Source: Inquilinus sp. KBS0705 (GTDB lineage: Bacteria; Bacteroidota; Bacteroidia; Sphingobacteriales; Sphingobacteriaceae). From it: a DNA stretch of 64,000 nt. Below are positions 43,443 to 52,319 of this stretch, piece by piece. Position 1 is the stretch's first letter, and each line of letters opens with the position of its first letter. The position numbers were made by a program, and so were the translations under genes. Below the pieces are notes generated by a model. It was not told where the DNA came from. It was given only the letters and a program-made list of their open reading frames with translations, and did not search any database. The DNA lies in assembly GCA_005938025.2 (NCBI GenBank), contig VCCI02000001.1, forward strand, positions 2,108,001-2,172,000, written 5' to 3'.

Positions 43443-43676
43443 ATGAACATCCAACTTGCCAACACCCTGTTTGATGAAGGGGTATTTTCGGCCATGTATA
43501 AGGCCGGTTTTATTACTACCAAGGTTTTTTTGTACCGCGAGATATTTTTATGGATAAACGCGCAAATGCAAACCCGCGGCCTAACCAAGTACCAGGCCGT
43601 ATTAGAAGCCGAACTAAAATTTGATAAAGATAAACGCACTATTTGGCGCGCTTTGGATAGTTTCGACGGCATGTGA
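43443..43676 (+). CDS. Small HTH-like phage protein, 77 residues
   Basis: ATG at 43443. The C-terminal half, TRGLTKYQAVLEAELKFDKDKRTIWRALDSF, looks like a helix-turn-helix in which KRTIWRAL would be the recognition helix. Similar small proteins occur near head genes of Bacteroidota prophages. It is the only DNA-binding candidate inside the cluster and lies just before a duplicated regulatory region, so it could control the TATGCC operator; no direct evidence. The stop codon lies inside a hairpin. Confidence 0.6.
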   Translation: MNIQLANTLFDEGVFSAMYKAGFITTKVFLYREIFLWINAQMQTRGLTKYQAVLEAELKFDKDKRTIWRALDSFDGM

Positions 43677-44012
43677 CAAAATAGTGTCACGAACTATTTG
43701 AGAACTTATCCCGACATTTGTTATATACCAGTTGTCTGAACCATGATTTACTTGATTTAAAGATTACAGGATGTAAGGATTTCACTCAAGGGCATCAGGA
43801 TAATCCCATAAATCAAGGTTCAGACAAAAACCAACCATGTGACAAAATAGTGTCACGAACTATTTAAAACATTATCCCGACCTTTGATTTATGCCAATCG
43901 GCATACAAAACCAATAGCTATCTCAACCTTGATTTTCCTGATTAAAGGAGGCAAGGATTTCAAATCAAGCGCATCAGGATAATCCCATAATCACCGTTCA
44001 AGCGAACCAACA
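43671..44012. repeat. Tandem duplication of a regulatory segment, 166-base period
   Basis: Copies begin at 43671 and 43837 and are identical for 29 bases (ATGTGACAAAATAGTGTCAC and the next nine), including the hairpin GTGACA-N6-TGTCAC. Each continues TATCCCGAC-TTTG, a T-rich start region, and a segment with CAAGGATTTCA and GCATCAGGATAATCCCATAA. Copy 1 also carries TTGTCTGAACC...GGTTCAGACAA arms, a common Bacteroidota hairpin. Only copy 2 has the intact TATGCC palindrome. The 403-base gap 43677-44079 holds no gene. Confidence 0.8.
43890..43905 (+). promoter_or_regulatory. Operator candidate before the head genes
   Basis: TATGCC-AATC-GGCATA, identical to the terminase copy at 30968. ACCTTTG at 43882-43887 lies where a -7 box would be. 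The protease ATG is 175 bases downstream, so a long leader is expected. Confidence 0.6.
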
Positions 44013-44079
44013 AGGTAAATCAGTGAGGTCATCCAATCGGTGAAATCATCGTAATCAAAGTAATCACAAAAAAACAAAC

Positions 44080-45255
44080 ATGAAACTATACCTATACGAT
44101 ACCGAAAAGGATTGCATTGGCTCGGGCAGCCTGTCGTCCGCCTATATCCAAACCCAGTTGCAGGCAGCAGCGGGCGCGGATGTCGAGGTACACATCAGCT
44201 CGGTTGGCGGCAGTGCCTTTGATGCCATTACCATATACGACCTGCTAAAGAAATACACCGGCCATGTAACCACTTACATAGATGCCCTGGCAGCGTCGGC
44301 AGCATCAATAGTAGCCATGGCAGGCAACAAAATAGTAATGAGTAAATACGCCCTGCTAATGATACACAAGCCCATGGTAGGCAGCGGCGGCAATGCCGAT
44401 GAGTTGCTGAAAGATGTGCAGATGCTGAATGTAGTGCAATCGCGCCTGGCGCAGATATACATGGACAAAAGCGGCCTTGACGGAGTAACGGTTAACAGCC
44501 TGATCAACTCCGTTACCTGGATGACAGCCGACCAGGCCCTAAACCTGGGCTTTGTAGATGCCATTGAGGATTATACAGATACCATAATCAACAGTGCCTT
44601 AATTAAAAAATATACCGATACAGCGCCCGCGGTTTACCAGCGCTGTATCAACAAAATCTTAACCAACAAAAGCAATATGAACACGGACAACAAAGACCTG
44701 ATCGAACGGACCACATCGGTTTTAGACAAGATCATGAATTTCTTTAAAAAAGTAATGCACAAGCAAACCATTACAGACAAAATCACCCTGCACCACAGCG
44801 GCGAGCTTTGCACCGGTGCCGAGGTTTACCAGGACGAAGACCTTACGTCGCCCGCCATTACCGACACCTACACCACCGCCGATGGACAGCAATTAGCCGT
44901 AAAAGAAGGCAAGGTACAAAGTGTAATACCTGCGGATGATAAGGAAGATGAAGATGGCGTACCAGTAGCAAAAACCAAATCGCTACAAAAACCCGCCGCC
45001 ATACAAAACCGCCTGCAGGAAGTAAAGGCCCGCCTGCATGCCCAAAACGCCTTACTAACCGAGGCCAAAGCCGCGCTTGAGGATGCACAAAACCGCCTGA
45101 AACAAACCCGCGAGGAAGTGAAAAACGAGATAAAAAGCGACTTTACGCCCGAAGGATCAAAACGCAGCAGCAAGGCCAAAACTGAAACCCAGCCCTTTTT
45201 TGCCCCGCAAAGTCCGCTGGCCAAAAGCGCGGTTAAAAAGGCGGTAGCAAAATGA
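44080..45255 (+). CDS. ClpP-type head maturation protease with scaffold domain
   Basis: A 391-residue fusion. Residues 1-190 form a ClpP/S14 protease: Ser73 in ALAASAASIVAMAG, His96 in LLMIHKPM, and the GGSAFDAITIYDLL segment. The C-terminal half has a charged coiled coil (about residues 310-360) and an Ala/Lys end, as expected for an internal scaffold cut away by the protease during head assembly. The capsid gene follows. Protease-scaffold fusion ahead of the capsid gene is normal for HK97-like heads. Confidence 0.88.
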   Translation: MKLYLYDTEKDCIGSGSLSSAYIQTQLQAAAGADVEVHISSVGGSAFDAITIYDLLKKYTGHVTTYIDALAASAASIVAMAGNKIVMSKYALLMIHKPMVGSGGNADELLKDVQMLNVVQSRLAQIYMDKSGLDGVTVNSLINSVTWMTADQALNLGFVDAIEDYTDTIINSALIKKYTDTAPAVYQRCINKILTNKSNMNTDNKDLIERTTSVLDKIMNFFKKVMHKQTITDKITLHHSGELCTGAEVYQDEDLTSPAITDTYTTADGQQLAVKEGKVQSVIPADDKEDEDGVPVAKTKSLQKPAAIQNRLQEVKARLHAQNALLTEAKAALEDAQNRLKQTREEVKNEIKSDFTPEGSKRSSKAKTETQPFFAPQSPLAKSAVKKAVAK

Positions 45256-45363
45256 TGTTGTAAGGTTGGAAAGTTAGAATGTTGTAAGGTTTGCCCTTAC
45301 TATCCCATTCTTACCTACCATACATCAACATTACAACCTTAGAACATTTAAACATTACAACAA
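45256..45363. repeat. AT-rich imperfect hairpin repeat before the capsid gene
   Basis: GTTGTAAGGTTGGAAAG and GTTGTAAGGTT on the left face ATTACAACCTTAGAAC and ACATTACAACA on the right. Likely folds in the late transcript between protease and capsid genes. Confidence 0.6.
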
Positions 45364-45368
45364 CAAAC

Positions 45369-46577
45369 ATGGCTCAATTTACATTTACAAACAACACCTA
45401 TGCCGGCGAAGCGCTGGCGGGTTTTATGGCAAGCACGCTGCTGGAGGCCGACTCCGTAAAGCGTGGACTGCTCACCGTTATTAACGACGTTAAGGCACGC
45501 AAGGCAATACTTGATGTTGACGATGATGTGGTACTGCAAGACCCATCGGGCACCTTTACAGACCAGGCCACCACCGCCGCCCAGCACGAAAGCTACCTTG
45601 ACCCTGTAGTTTACGAATTTATGAAACAGGAACAATGGGACAAGCTGGTACAATCGTGGGAAACCCAGCAGCTTAAACCCGGTGCTTTCCAGGATTACGA
45701 AGGCGTAGTAGACCTTAGCGACTTTATGGTGCAGCGCTACTTAACCAAAATACAAATAGCTAATGAGCGTTTGTACTGGCTGGGCAAAAGTGCCACCAAA
45801 GAAGCAGCTTTTACCGCGCCCTTCACCGGTTTATTACCAACTATTGCAGCGGCAAGCGGCGTATATAAAGTAGGTCTGGGTAAATCAAACACCTCTATGG
45901 CGGCTACCGCCATCAGTGCATCGGGCGTAGTAACCGTAAGCTCTACCGCTACTTTAAAAGATGGCGATGTGGTAACCGTTACGGCAGTAACCGGCACCAG
46001 CAAAGACACCACCAACGGCGGCGCAGGTATCGATGTGCAGGGGCAGTCGTACTTTATACAAGTACTAAGTGCAACCACCTTTAAGCTGGTGCGCAACTAC
46101 AACGACGTAAACACCCGCAAACCGGCCACATTCAGCAGTACATCAAGCGGGGCAACCATCAGCTACATTAACAGCAGCAACGTACTGGATGTGTTAACCG
46201 GCATCTATGCCCAGCTTGATCCTGCCGACCGCAGTCAGGAAGATTTTAATCTGCAGATACCCTTACATGTTGGCTATGCTTATGCACAGGCCCAGGCCGA
46301 TAAAGCAGTAAACGTGCTAAACGCCTTCACCGATCCTAAAAAGATGGATTACCTGGGTGTACCTTTACAACTAATGAACCACTGGCAGGCCAATACTATA
46401 TTGGGTGCGCGGTCGTCAAACCTGTTCTTGGGTGTCGATCTGTTAGGTGATGCATCAGAACTATCAACCGTTTACATGAAGCCTTACACCAACGATAACG
46501 TGGTACGTATGAAAGCCCGCATGAAAGCAGCAGTTAACTACAAATTTGCTAACGAGTTATTCTATTTAAGCGCGTAA
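45369..46577 (+). CDS. Major capsid protein
   Basis: A 402-residue product from ATG 45369 (MAQFTFTNNTYAGEALAGFM); upstream codons of the open frame are encoded by a repeat. HK97-type folding is inferred from position after the protease and from ANTILGARSSNLFLGVDLLGD and the end RMKARMKAAVNYKFANELFYLSA, common in Bacteroidota capsids. Residues 171-268 are a threonine/serine/valine-rich, Ig-like insertion (VVTVTAV, FKLVRNYNDV) that would sit on the capsid surface. No obvious N-terminal scaffold. Confidence 0.8.
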   Translation: MAQFTFTNNTYAGEALAGFMASTLLEADSVKRGLLTVINDVKARKAILDVDDDVVLQDPSGTFTDQATTAAQHESYLDPVVYEFMKQEQWDKLVQSWETQQLKPGAFQDYEGVVDLSDFMVQRYLTKIQIANERLYWLGKSATKEAAFTAPFTGLLPTIAAASGVYKVGLGKSNTSMAATAISASGVVTVSSTATLKDGDVVTVTAVTGTSKDTTNGGAGIDVQGQSYFIQVLSATTFKLVRNYNDVNTRKPATFSSTSSGATISYINSSNVLDVLTGIYAQLDPADRSQEDFNLQIPLHVGYAYAQAQADKAVNVLNAFTDPKKMDYLGVPLQLMNHWQANTILGARSSNLFLGVDLLGDASELSTVYMKPYTNDNVVRMKARMKAAVNYKFANELFYLSA

Positions 46578-46701
46578 ACTCACTCATTGAGTTATTGAAT
46601 TAACTGATTTAGTGAATTAACCTAAAAATGGTAATCCAGCTTCTTTATTAATCAATAACTCAATCACTAATTCTTTAAATCACTAATTTAATAATTAACA
46701 A
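46578..46701. repeat. AT-rich imperfect hairpin repeat after the capsid gene
   Basis: GAGTTATTGAATTAACTGATTT on the left (split by one base) faces AATCAATAACTCAATCACTAA on the right. No gene in the gap. Confidence 0.6.
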
Positions 46702-47286
46702 ATGTCAATTTACAACAAAATAAATGCAGGGTTCGCCCTTGGAACAGGCGCGCCAATTACAGCCGGTATAGAAGATGCGATATACATTTTTAACCAGGAT
46801 GATATCACCTTTACCTACGACACTACAAATCCGCTGATAATTAAAGGCCTAACGGCCGTCAGCGCAGCTAAAATTTACAAATTCGAGGGTACCAACAACA
46901 GCTTTAACACCATGAGCAAGCTGGCCAAAACACAGGTTGGCCCACGTTACACCGAAGAAATTGATTTTAACATAGCAGGTATATCAACCGACGTAAAGGC
47001 ACAATTAATGGCAATGGGCTATGGCCGTGTATGCGCAATAGCAGTAAACAACCATAAACAAGGCGATTCGGCTATTGAGTTATTCGGAGCAGTAAACGGC
47101 CTTATTGTATCTGAAGCTGAGCGTAGCGCAGCCGAAGAAACAGTAGACGGTGGTTACAAAATAAAATTAACCAACCCCGATAAGCTAAAAGAGCCTTACC
47201 CACCACGTGCTGTTTTAATACCACCAACAAGCGGTACCGCAACTTATGCCAGCACTATTGCTGCAATTGAAGCACTGGTAGATTAA
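46702..47286 (+). CDS. Probable major tail (tube) protein
   Basis: A 194-residue beta-rich protein with no signal peptide. The segment KIYKFEGTNNSFNTMSKLA, followed by GPRYTEEIDFNIAGISTDVKAQLM and GYGRVCAIAVNN, has the look of tail-tube proteins in Bacteroidota siphophages. It lies between the capsid and a small connector gene, separated on both sides by hairpin repeats. A head-decoration protein is the main alternative. Confidence 0.65.
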   Translation: MSIYNKINAGFALGTGAPITAGIEDAIYIFNQDDITFTYDTTNPLIIKGLTAVSAAKIYKFEGTNNSFNTMSKLAKTQVGPRYTEEIDFNIAGISTDVKAQLMAMGYGRVCAIAVNNHKQGDSAIELFGAVNGLIVSEAERSAAEETVDGGYKIKLTNPDKLKEPYPPRAVLIPPTSGTATYASTIAAIEALVD

Positions 47287-47292
47287 TTGTTT

Positions 47293-47350
47293 CATAGTTG
47301 ATGGTTCATGATCAGCACTGATCATGAACCATCATAACCCATCAACTATA
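47293..47350. repeat. Strong hairpin after the tail-tube gene
   Basis: Perfect 17-base stems TGATGGTTCATGATCAG (47299-47315) and CTGATCATGAACCATCA (47318-47334) with a two-base spacer, related to the repeat at 43342. Probably a terminator or RNA-stability element. Confidence 0.75.
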
Positions 47351-47373
47351 AACTATTAGCCATTAACCAAACC

Positions 47374-47640
47374 ATGAAAAAATACATATTAAAACCAGGC
47401 CTGCATCAGTTTGTCCCCGGTTCGCCGGCGGTACATAGTAATGATAACCTGACCGATGAAGAAGCCGAATGGTACCTGGAACGATACCCGCATATAGCTG
47501 GGTTGTTTGAAGCGAGTCCAGAAGAAGGTAAAGTCGAAAGTCAGGAAGTAACTACACCTAAGCGAAGAGCTAAACGAATCAGGATATCCGCGCAAAAAGA
47601 ACCTGTGCAATCATCAACAATCAGTGTAATCTCCCAATAA
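47374..47640 (+). CDS. Small phage head-tail region protein, 88 residues
   Basis: Starts KKYILKPGLHQFVPGSPAVHSND, then NLTDEEAEWYLERYPHIAGLF, a pattern repeated in small proteins beside the portal genes of Bacteroidota prophages. The rest is a basic, low-complexity tail (TPKRRAKRIRISAQK). Function unknown. It ends one base before the portal ATG, so the two are cotranslated. Confidence 0.7.
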   Translation: MKKYILKPGLHQFVPGSPAVHSNDNLTDEEAEWYLERYPHIAGLFEASPEEGKVESQEVTTPKRRAKRIRISAQKEPVQSSTISVISQ

Positions 47641-47641
47641 T

Positions 47642-48919
47642 ATGAAAACCTACTTACCACAAATTGAACCGCGTATACTGGTAAGGCCCAACCAAACTTT
47701 CGGCATATTAAATTACGATTCGGATAATGCCTATCCGCAGCGTATGCTGGAACTGGTAGCACAATCGCCCACCGCCAAAGATTGCTGGAACAAGCGGGCT
47801 AAATTTATTGCCGGTAACGGATTCGAAGATGGCGGGTTGGGCAAAACAGCTATCAATAACAAGGGCCTTACCCTGGCTAAATTATTAAAAGTAATAGCAA
47901 CGGATAAAGCATTGTTTAGCGGCTTTGGTATCCATAAAAATTACAACGCTAACTTTAAAATAGCATCGGTAAACTATGTAAAGTTCGAGGACATCCGCAT
48001 GGGTGATACCGATAACGCAGATACTGCCTGCAAGTTTGCCATTTACAATGATTGGGGCCGCAAAACCTGGAAAAATATCATGCGCAGCAAAATCACCTTT
48101 CTGGAGCCCTACAATCCTGATGAAGAAATAATTAGGCAGCAGGTAAAAGCCGTTGGCGGATGGGAAAAATACAAAGGGCAATTACTTTACTTTAACCCCG
48201 AAGTTGATGATTACCCCTTGATAGAAGCTGATTCGGTTTGGGAAGATTTTGAGACCGAGGCCGGTATCAAAATATTTAACAACCGCGAAGTAACCACCGG
48301 CTTTTTGCCATCAACCATGTTGTTTATGCAGGCGCGCCGCGAGGAAGCTGATAATAGTAGCGATTATGGCGATACGGCGAACAGGCCTTCGCAATTAGAG
48401 AAAGACCTGGGCAGTTTCCAGGGCACCAAAAGCGCTCAAAAAATAATTGTGATTGAATATGAAGACGAAAGTGCCAAACCCGAATTTCAGCCGTATGCAA
48501 TTCAAAACAACGACAAGCTTTTTGAAACAACAGAAAGATCAGTAGAGGCCAGAATTATAAAAGGGTTTTCGGTACCTAAGGAATTGGTAAACGCCGAAAA
48601 ATCATCGGGATTAAGCAATGGCGGCGAAAAAGCAGAAGCCATAAGGCAATTTAACGACAACACCGCACCCGACAGGTTGGAGTTAGCTGAAACATTAAAA
48701 GAACTGTTTAGTCACTTTTATACCAACCTTAACCCAACTGATAACTGGAACATTATCCCTATACCAGCCGATGTATCCGATGATTTGGCTGGTATAAAAG
48801 CCGGACCGGCAATTAACCAATTGTTACAGTCTACCATACCTGCCCAAAGCAAAATTGCTACACTAATGTATGCTTATGGCTTTAAACAGGAAGAGGCTAC
48901 GGCAATGTGCGCTATTTAA
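47642..48919 (+). CDS. Phage portal protein
   Basis: A 425-residue portal. The N-terminal part has the wing fold start (YDSDNAYPQRMLELVAQSPTAKDCWNKRAKFIAGNGF), and the central helix region RSVEARIIKGFSVPKELVNAEKSSGLSNGGEKAEAIRQF matches the crown/stem of Bacteroidota portals. It forms the ring through which the terminase pumps DNA. Unusually it lies downstream of the capsid and tail-tube genes and 15 kb from the terminase. Confidence 0.85.
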   Translation: MKTYLPQIEPRILVRPNQTFGILNYDSDNAYPQRMLELVAQSPTAKDCWNKRAKFIAGNGFEDGGLGKTAINNKGLTLAKLLKVIATDKALFSGFGIHKNYNANFKIASVNYVKFEDIRMGDTDNADTACKFAIYNDWGRKTWKNIMRSKITFLEPYNPDEEIIRQQVKAVGGWEKYKGQLLYFNPEVDDYPLIEADSVWEDFETEAGIKIFNNREVTTGFLPSTMLFMQARREEADNSSDYGDTANRPSQLEKDLGSFQGTKSAQKIIVIEYEDESAKPEFQPYAIQNNDKLFETTERSVEARIIKGFSVPKELVNAEKSSGLSNGGEKAEAIRQFNDNTAPDRLELAETLKELFSHFYTNLNPTDNWNIIPIPADVSDDLAGIKAGPAINQLLQSTIPAQSKIATLMYAYGFKQEEATAMCAI

Positions 48920-48956
48920 ATCCGAGGGGATTATTAACCTCATTATATCCACAAAC

Positions 48957-49019
48957 ATGAACAAAACTTTAAATATTCCGCTGCCAGCCGGCGGAAGTTG
49001 GGGGGCTTCGATATGCTAA
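48957..49019 (+). CDS. Possible 20-codon leader ORF overlapping the next start
   Basis: ATG at 48957 reads [20 protein letters not shown] and ends TAA at 49017-49019, four bases past the start ATG of the next gene (49013). The arrangement is typical of translational coupling, but the peptide could simply be a translated intergenic repeat. Confidence 0.3.
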   Translation: MNKTLNIPLPAGGSWGASIC

Positions 49020-49627
49020 ACCTGATTATACCTGCCACACTGCAACGATACGAGGATATCGCGGCAAACATAAAACCCGGGCGCATAAAAGTATTTATAC
49101 AAAAAGCGCAGGAATTAGATATTAAACCATTTTTAGGCTATGCCTTGTATTACGACCTTATTAAATACCTGGATACAGATGCCACCTTAAAAGATGATGC
49201 TCCACAACACTACAAAGATTTATTAAATGGCACTGAGTATTTAGATGAGCACGGACATATTGTTTTATACCAAGGTTTACAACCCGTACTGGCCTACTTC
49301 ACCTTCGCACGCTTTATTGAAGCGGATGCTGTACACTATACCGCAACCGGCCCGGTTATCAAACGTTACGATAATGCCAATGCAATTGCCATAAAAGATA
49401 TTGTAAAATTGGTACAACAACAACGCAGTACAGCAAATGCCTATGCTAACGAAACCGAAAGGTTTTTAGCGGATCATCAGGAAAACTTTCCGGCATGGCA
49501 TTACAATCAAAAAAACAAAAGTAGCAGGCAAGCCGGCCCACGCATAAGGGGTATCGATCGGTCTGACTTTAACTATACCGGCTATAACCGCTGCAACTAT
49601 CAATTACTAACTGAATTTTTAAACTAA
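49013..49627 (+). CDS. Probable head-tail connector (DUF6712-like)
   Basis: A 204-residue mostly helical protein from ATG 49013 ([24 protein letters not shown]). The segments [19 protein letters not shown] and [21 protein letters not shown] are characteristic of a Bacteroidota phage connector family (DUF6712 as I recall). It lies immediately after the portal, as expected for an adaptor, and its stop shares a base with the next ATG. Earlier in-frame TTG at 48998 is less likely. Confidence 0.7.
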   Translation: MLNLIIPATLQRYEDIAANIKPGRIKVFIQKAQELDIKPFLGYALYYDLIKYLDTDATLKDDAPQHYKDLLNGTEYLDEHGHIVLYQGLQPVLAYFTFARFIEADAVHYTATGPVIKRYDNANAIAIKDIVKLVQQQRSTANAYANETERFLADHQENFPAWHYNQKNKSSRQAGPRIRGIDRSDFNYTGYNRCNYQLLTEFLN

Positions 49628-50664
49628 TGGCTACTGACAAAAAAATAAGTGAGCTGCCCATAGCTACAAGCATAGCGTCTACCGATATATCTGTTTTGGT
49701 TAAAAGTGGCGTAGATTATCAATTTTCAGTTAATCTGCTACTGCAATATCTTGCTGCCAATTTATCTACAGGTTCAAGCATCACATTTGGCACTGTTTTG
49801 CCACAAAACAGTTCGGGCAAAAACGGAGATGTATTTTTAAAAACTAATTCCGGCCAGTTCGCTCAAAAAATATCGGGTGCGTGGGCCGTTGTTTTCACTC
49901 TCCCCGCAATTGATGACCCAGCCGATGGAACAACCTTATATGGGCCCGGCACACCTACAACAGCAACCGGCAAAAACGGCGATACCTACATTGATACCGA
50001 AGCGGGTATTTTTTACAAAAAAGCAAGCGGTACATGGTCTCAGGAATTTTCAATGCAAACCGGTCCGCAAGGCCCAAAGGGTGCAAAAGGAGATACAGGT
50101 AGTGCAGGCATAGCCGGAAGGACCATTTTGAATGGAGCAGGCAATCCGCCAAACACTACCGGTGCCAACGGCGATTTCTATCTTAATACTACTGCTTATC
50201 GGTTCTTCGGCCCAAAAACAGCGGGCGCATGGGGCACGGGAATACAAGTTGTAGGCCCGCAAGGCGAACAAGGCGAAACCGGTTTAACCGGCCCCACAGG
50301 TGTCACTGGCGCAACCGGAGCTACAGGGCCAACCGGCCCAACAGGCAGCACCGGCCCGGGAGTAGCTACAGGCGGGACAGCCGGCCAGGTGCTAAAAAAA
50401 GCATCAAATAGTAATTTTGATACTGAGTGGGCTGAAATACCTGACACATTTGATTTGTTGGCTGCTATTCATAGTGCCCCAATACATGAAAATGAAGAAG
50501 AAGCAATAATAGCTAACATTGATACATATACCATGTATAGAACATCAACAGGTGAATTAAGGTATAAATTACCAACGCCTCCCTTGCCACCAACGGCTGG
50601 GGTGGTTGATAATAACGAAGATACATTCACTTTTATTGGTGGGGAATATACATTTTTACCTTAA
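49627..50664 (+). CDS. Collagen-like phage tail fibre protein
   Basis: A 345-residue fibre. The N-terminus ([24 protein letters not shown]) is the usual attachment domain of Bacteroidota phage fibres. Two collagen-like Gly-X-Y runs follow at about residues 147-160 and 209-245 ([19 protein letters not shown]), with a beta domain between. The C-terminus YTFIGG-like region is the receptor end. Trimeric fold is expected. Next gene starts five bases later and encodes a second fibre-type protein. Confidence 0.85.
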   Translation: MATDKKISELPIATSIASTDISVLVKSGVDYQFSVNLLLQYLAANLSTGSSITFGTVLPQNSSGKNGDVFLKTNSGQFAQKISGAWAVVFTLPAIDDPADGTTLYGPGTPTTATGKNGDTYIDTEAGIFYKKASGTWSQEFSMQTGPQGPKGAKGDTGSAGIAGRTILNGAGNPPNTTGANGDFYLNTTAYRFFGPKTAGAWGTGIQVVGPQGEQGETGLTGPTGVTGATGATGPTGPTGSTGPGVATGGTAGQVLKKASNSNFDTEWAEIPDTFDLLAAIHSAPIHENEEEAIIANIDTYTMYRTSTGELRYKLPTPPLPPTAGVVDNNEDTFTFIGGEYTFLP

Positions 50665-50669
50665 AACAT

Positions 50670-52319
50670 ATGGCAATTAGAATTTTAACAGATCACGAAT
50701 ATCAAATCAACGATGGTTTATGGATAGCATGTAATACTGGAAACACTTTAAATAATAGCGATGGATCTTATACTATTACCCAAGGGTTAAACGTGGATAT
50801 TCCTATAGATCAATTAAAGGTACGTGTAAAAGCAATTGGAGATACCCCGGCAAGTGCTGCACTTAAAAATGCTGTAGCCTTTAACGCCCCATTAGCTCCC
50901 AAAAAAATACAAGCATTTTTTATAGGTGATAGTTTGACTGCGGGAATTGGTACAACCGGTGTTGGTACAAGCGCAAGCGGCAACTATTTTGGCGTTAATT
51001 CTTATCCAGTTAAAACTATATCAAAATTAACAGGCTTGGATATTGATGGCTATAATATGGCATACCCCGGCAGGAGGGCTGTCGATTTTAACCCAAACTA
51101 TTTAATTCCAACTATTGGTCGTTTTAACAAAGAGCTTTATACTGATATCTACTGTATCGTCTTTTTTGGCGCTAATGATCTTTGCACAATGGACTCAACA
51201 GCTTTTGTTACAGCAATTACTGAAACATGCGGTACCTTAAAAGATGCAGGCGCTAAAGTTATACTTGTACCTGTGCTTTCTAGAAAAGACACATATGCAG
51301 CATCCATTAGCTATAATAATATTTCCAGACGAAATACTTTTAACGCGTGGCTAGCATCTAATTATGCTACTATTTGTGATGCTTATGTTGACCTTTCGGA
51401 GCATCCAGAAATATTTGCAGACAATGCCCCGGATAATACTACTTATTTTAAAGACCCTGACTCGGACGGTTACAATAAGGTCCATTTAACAGATGCAGGA
51501 GCTGATATATTAGCCATTGCTGTAGCTGATACTATAACTGCTTTGGCGGGAACTGGTTCTATACCCATAATCCCTGTTGATTATGCATCTAATTTTATAG
51601 ATGCAGCCGGAATTACAGACGCCACACAAATATCAGCTATACAAACATTAGTATCTGATTTAATAGAAGCGAATATTTGGCATAAATTACCTGCTATTTA
51701 TCCATTTGTTGGTGCCACCGAAACATCCAATAAATTAAATCTTAGAGATCCAAGGGATTTAGACGTTGCATATCGTTTGGATTTTATCGGAAGCCCATTT
51801 TATAGTCTAAATGGCGTCACATGGCATAGTGGTTCATATGCTGATACCCATTTTGGAGGCATTGGTGCCGATGTTTTTAATTACTTAAATTGTAGCTTAC
51901 ATTATTATTCTGGAGCGGTAACATCAGCGGGTATTGACATAGGGGTTTACAGCACCAGTCCTTTTTGGTTAGGTATAAAACTTGGAGGTAATAGTTACAC
52001 ATCAATTGGTGATAGTACAGGAACTGGAGTTTCTGAATCATATTCTGATTTGGGATTCTTTACAACTAGTCGGGTGAACTATAATAAACGAAGTTTATAT
52101 AAAAATGGCACTTTAGTCCGAGATACTAATGTAAACATAAGTGGTGCCTCTGGAAATAATATCTGGATTGGTTGTCTTAACAATGGCGATAGCGTGCAAT
52201 ATGCCTCAGAGAGGCTATGTTCTTATGCAGCAATAGGTTATGGACTAACAGCGACAGAGGAAGCCGCTCATTATGCAGCAATTCAAGCTTTTCAAACAAC
52301 TTTAGGTAGAGCAATCTAA
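50670..52319 (+). CDS. SGNH-hydrolase tail fibre or tailspike
   Basis: A 549-residue protein. An N-terminal domain (1-75) is followed by an SGNH esterase: Ser88 in FFIGDSLTAG, Asn169 in FFGANDL and His272 in NKVHLTDAG. The C-terminal part (about 310-549) is a beta-sandwich with lectin/LamG-like style ending ATEEAAHYAAIQAFQTTLG. It probably deacetylates surface sugar during adsorption. It is more AT-rich than the upstream late genes. Its stop overlaps by four bases a convergent acyltransferase gene. Confidence 0.85.
   Translation: MAIRILTDHEYQINDGLWIACNTGNTLNNSDGSYTITQGLNVDIPIDQLKVRVKAIGDTPASAALKNAVAFNAPLAPKKIQAFFIGDSLTAGIGTTGVGTSASGNYFGVNSYPVKTISKLTGLDIDGYNMAYPGRRAVDFNPNYLIPTIGRFNKELYTDIYCIVFFGANDLCTMDSTAFVTAITETCGTLKDAGAKVILVPVLSRKDTYAASISYNNISRRNTFNAWLASNYATICDAYVDLSEHPEIFADNAPDNTTYFKDPDSDGYNKVHLTDAGADILAIAVADTITALAGTGSIPIIPVDYASNFIDAAGITDATQISAIQTLVSDLIEANIWHKLPAIYPFVGATETSNKLNLRDPRDLDVAYRLDFIGSPFYSLNGVTWHSGSYADTHFGGIGADVFNYLNCSLHYYSGAVTSAGIDIGVYSTSPFWLGIKLGGNSYTSIGDSTGTGVSESYSDLGFFTTSRVNYNKRSLYKNGTLVRDTNVNISGASGNNIWIGCLNNGDSVQYASERLCSYAAIGYGLTATEEAAHYAAIQAFQTTLGRAI

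Noticed and set aside
50229-50447. Proline-rich and arginine-rich frames over the collagen-like region
   Set aside because: They arise from the Gly-X-Y codon repeats read in other frames.
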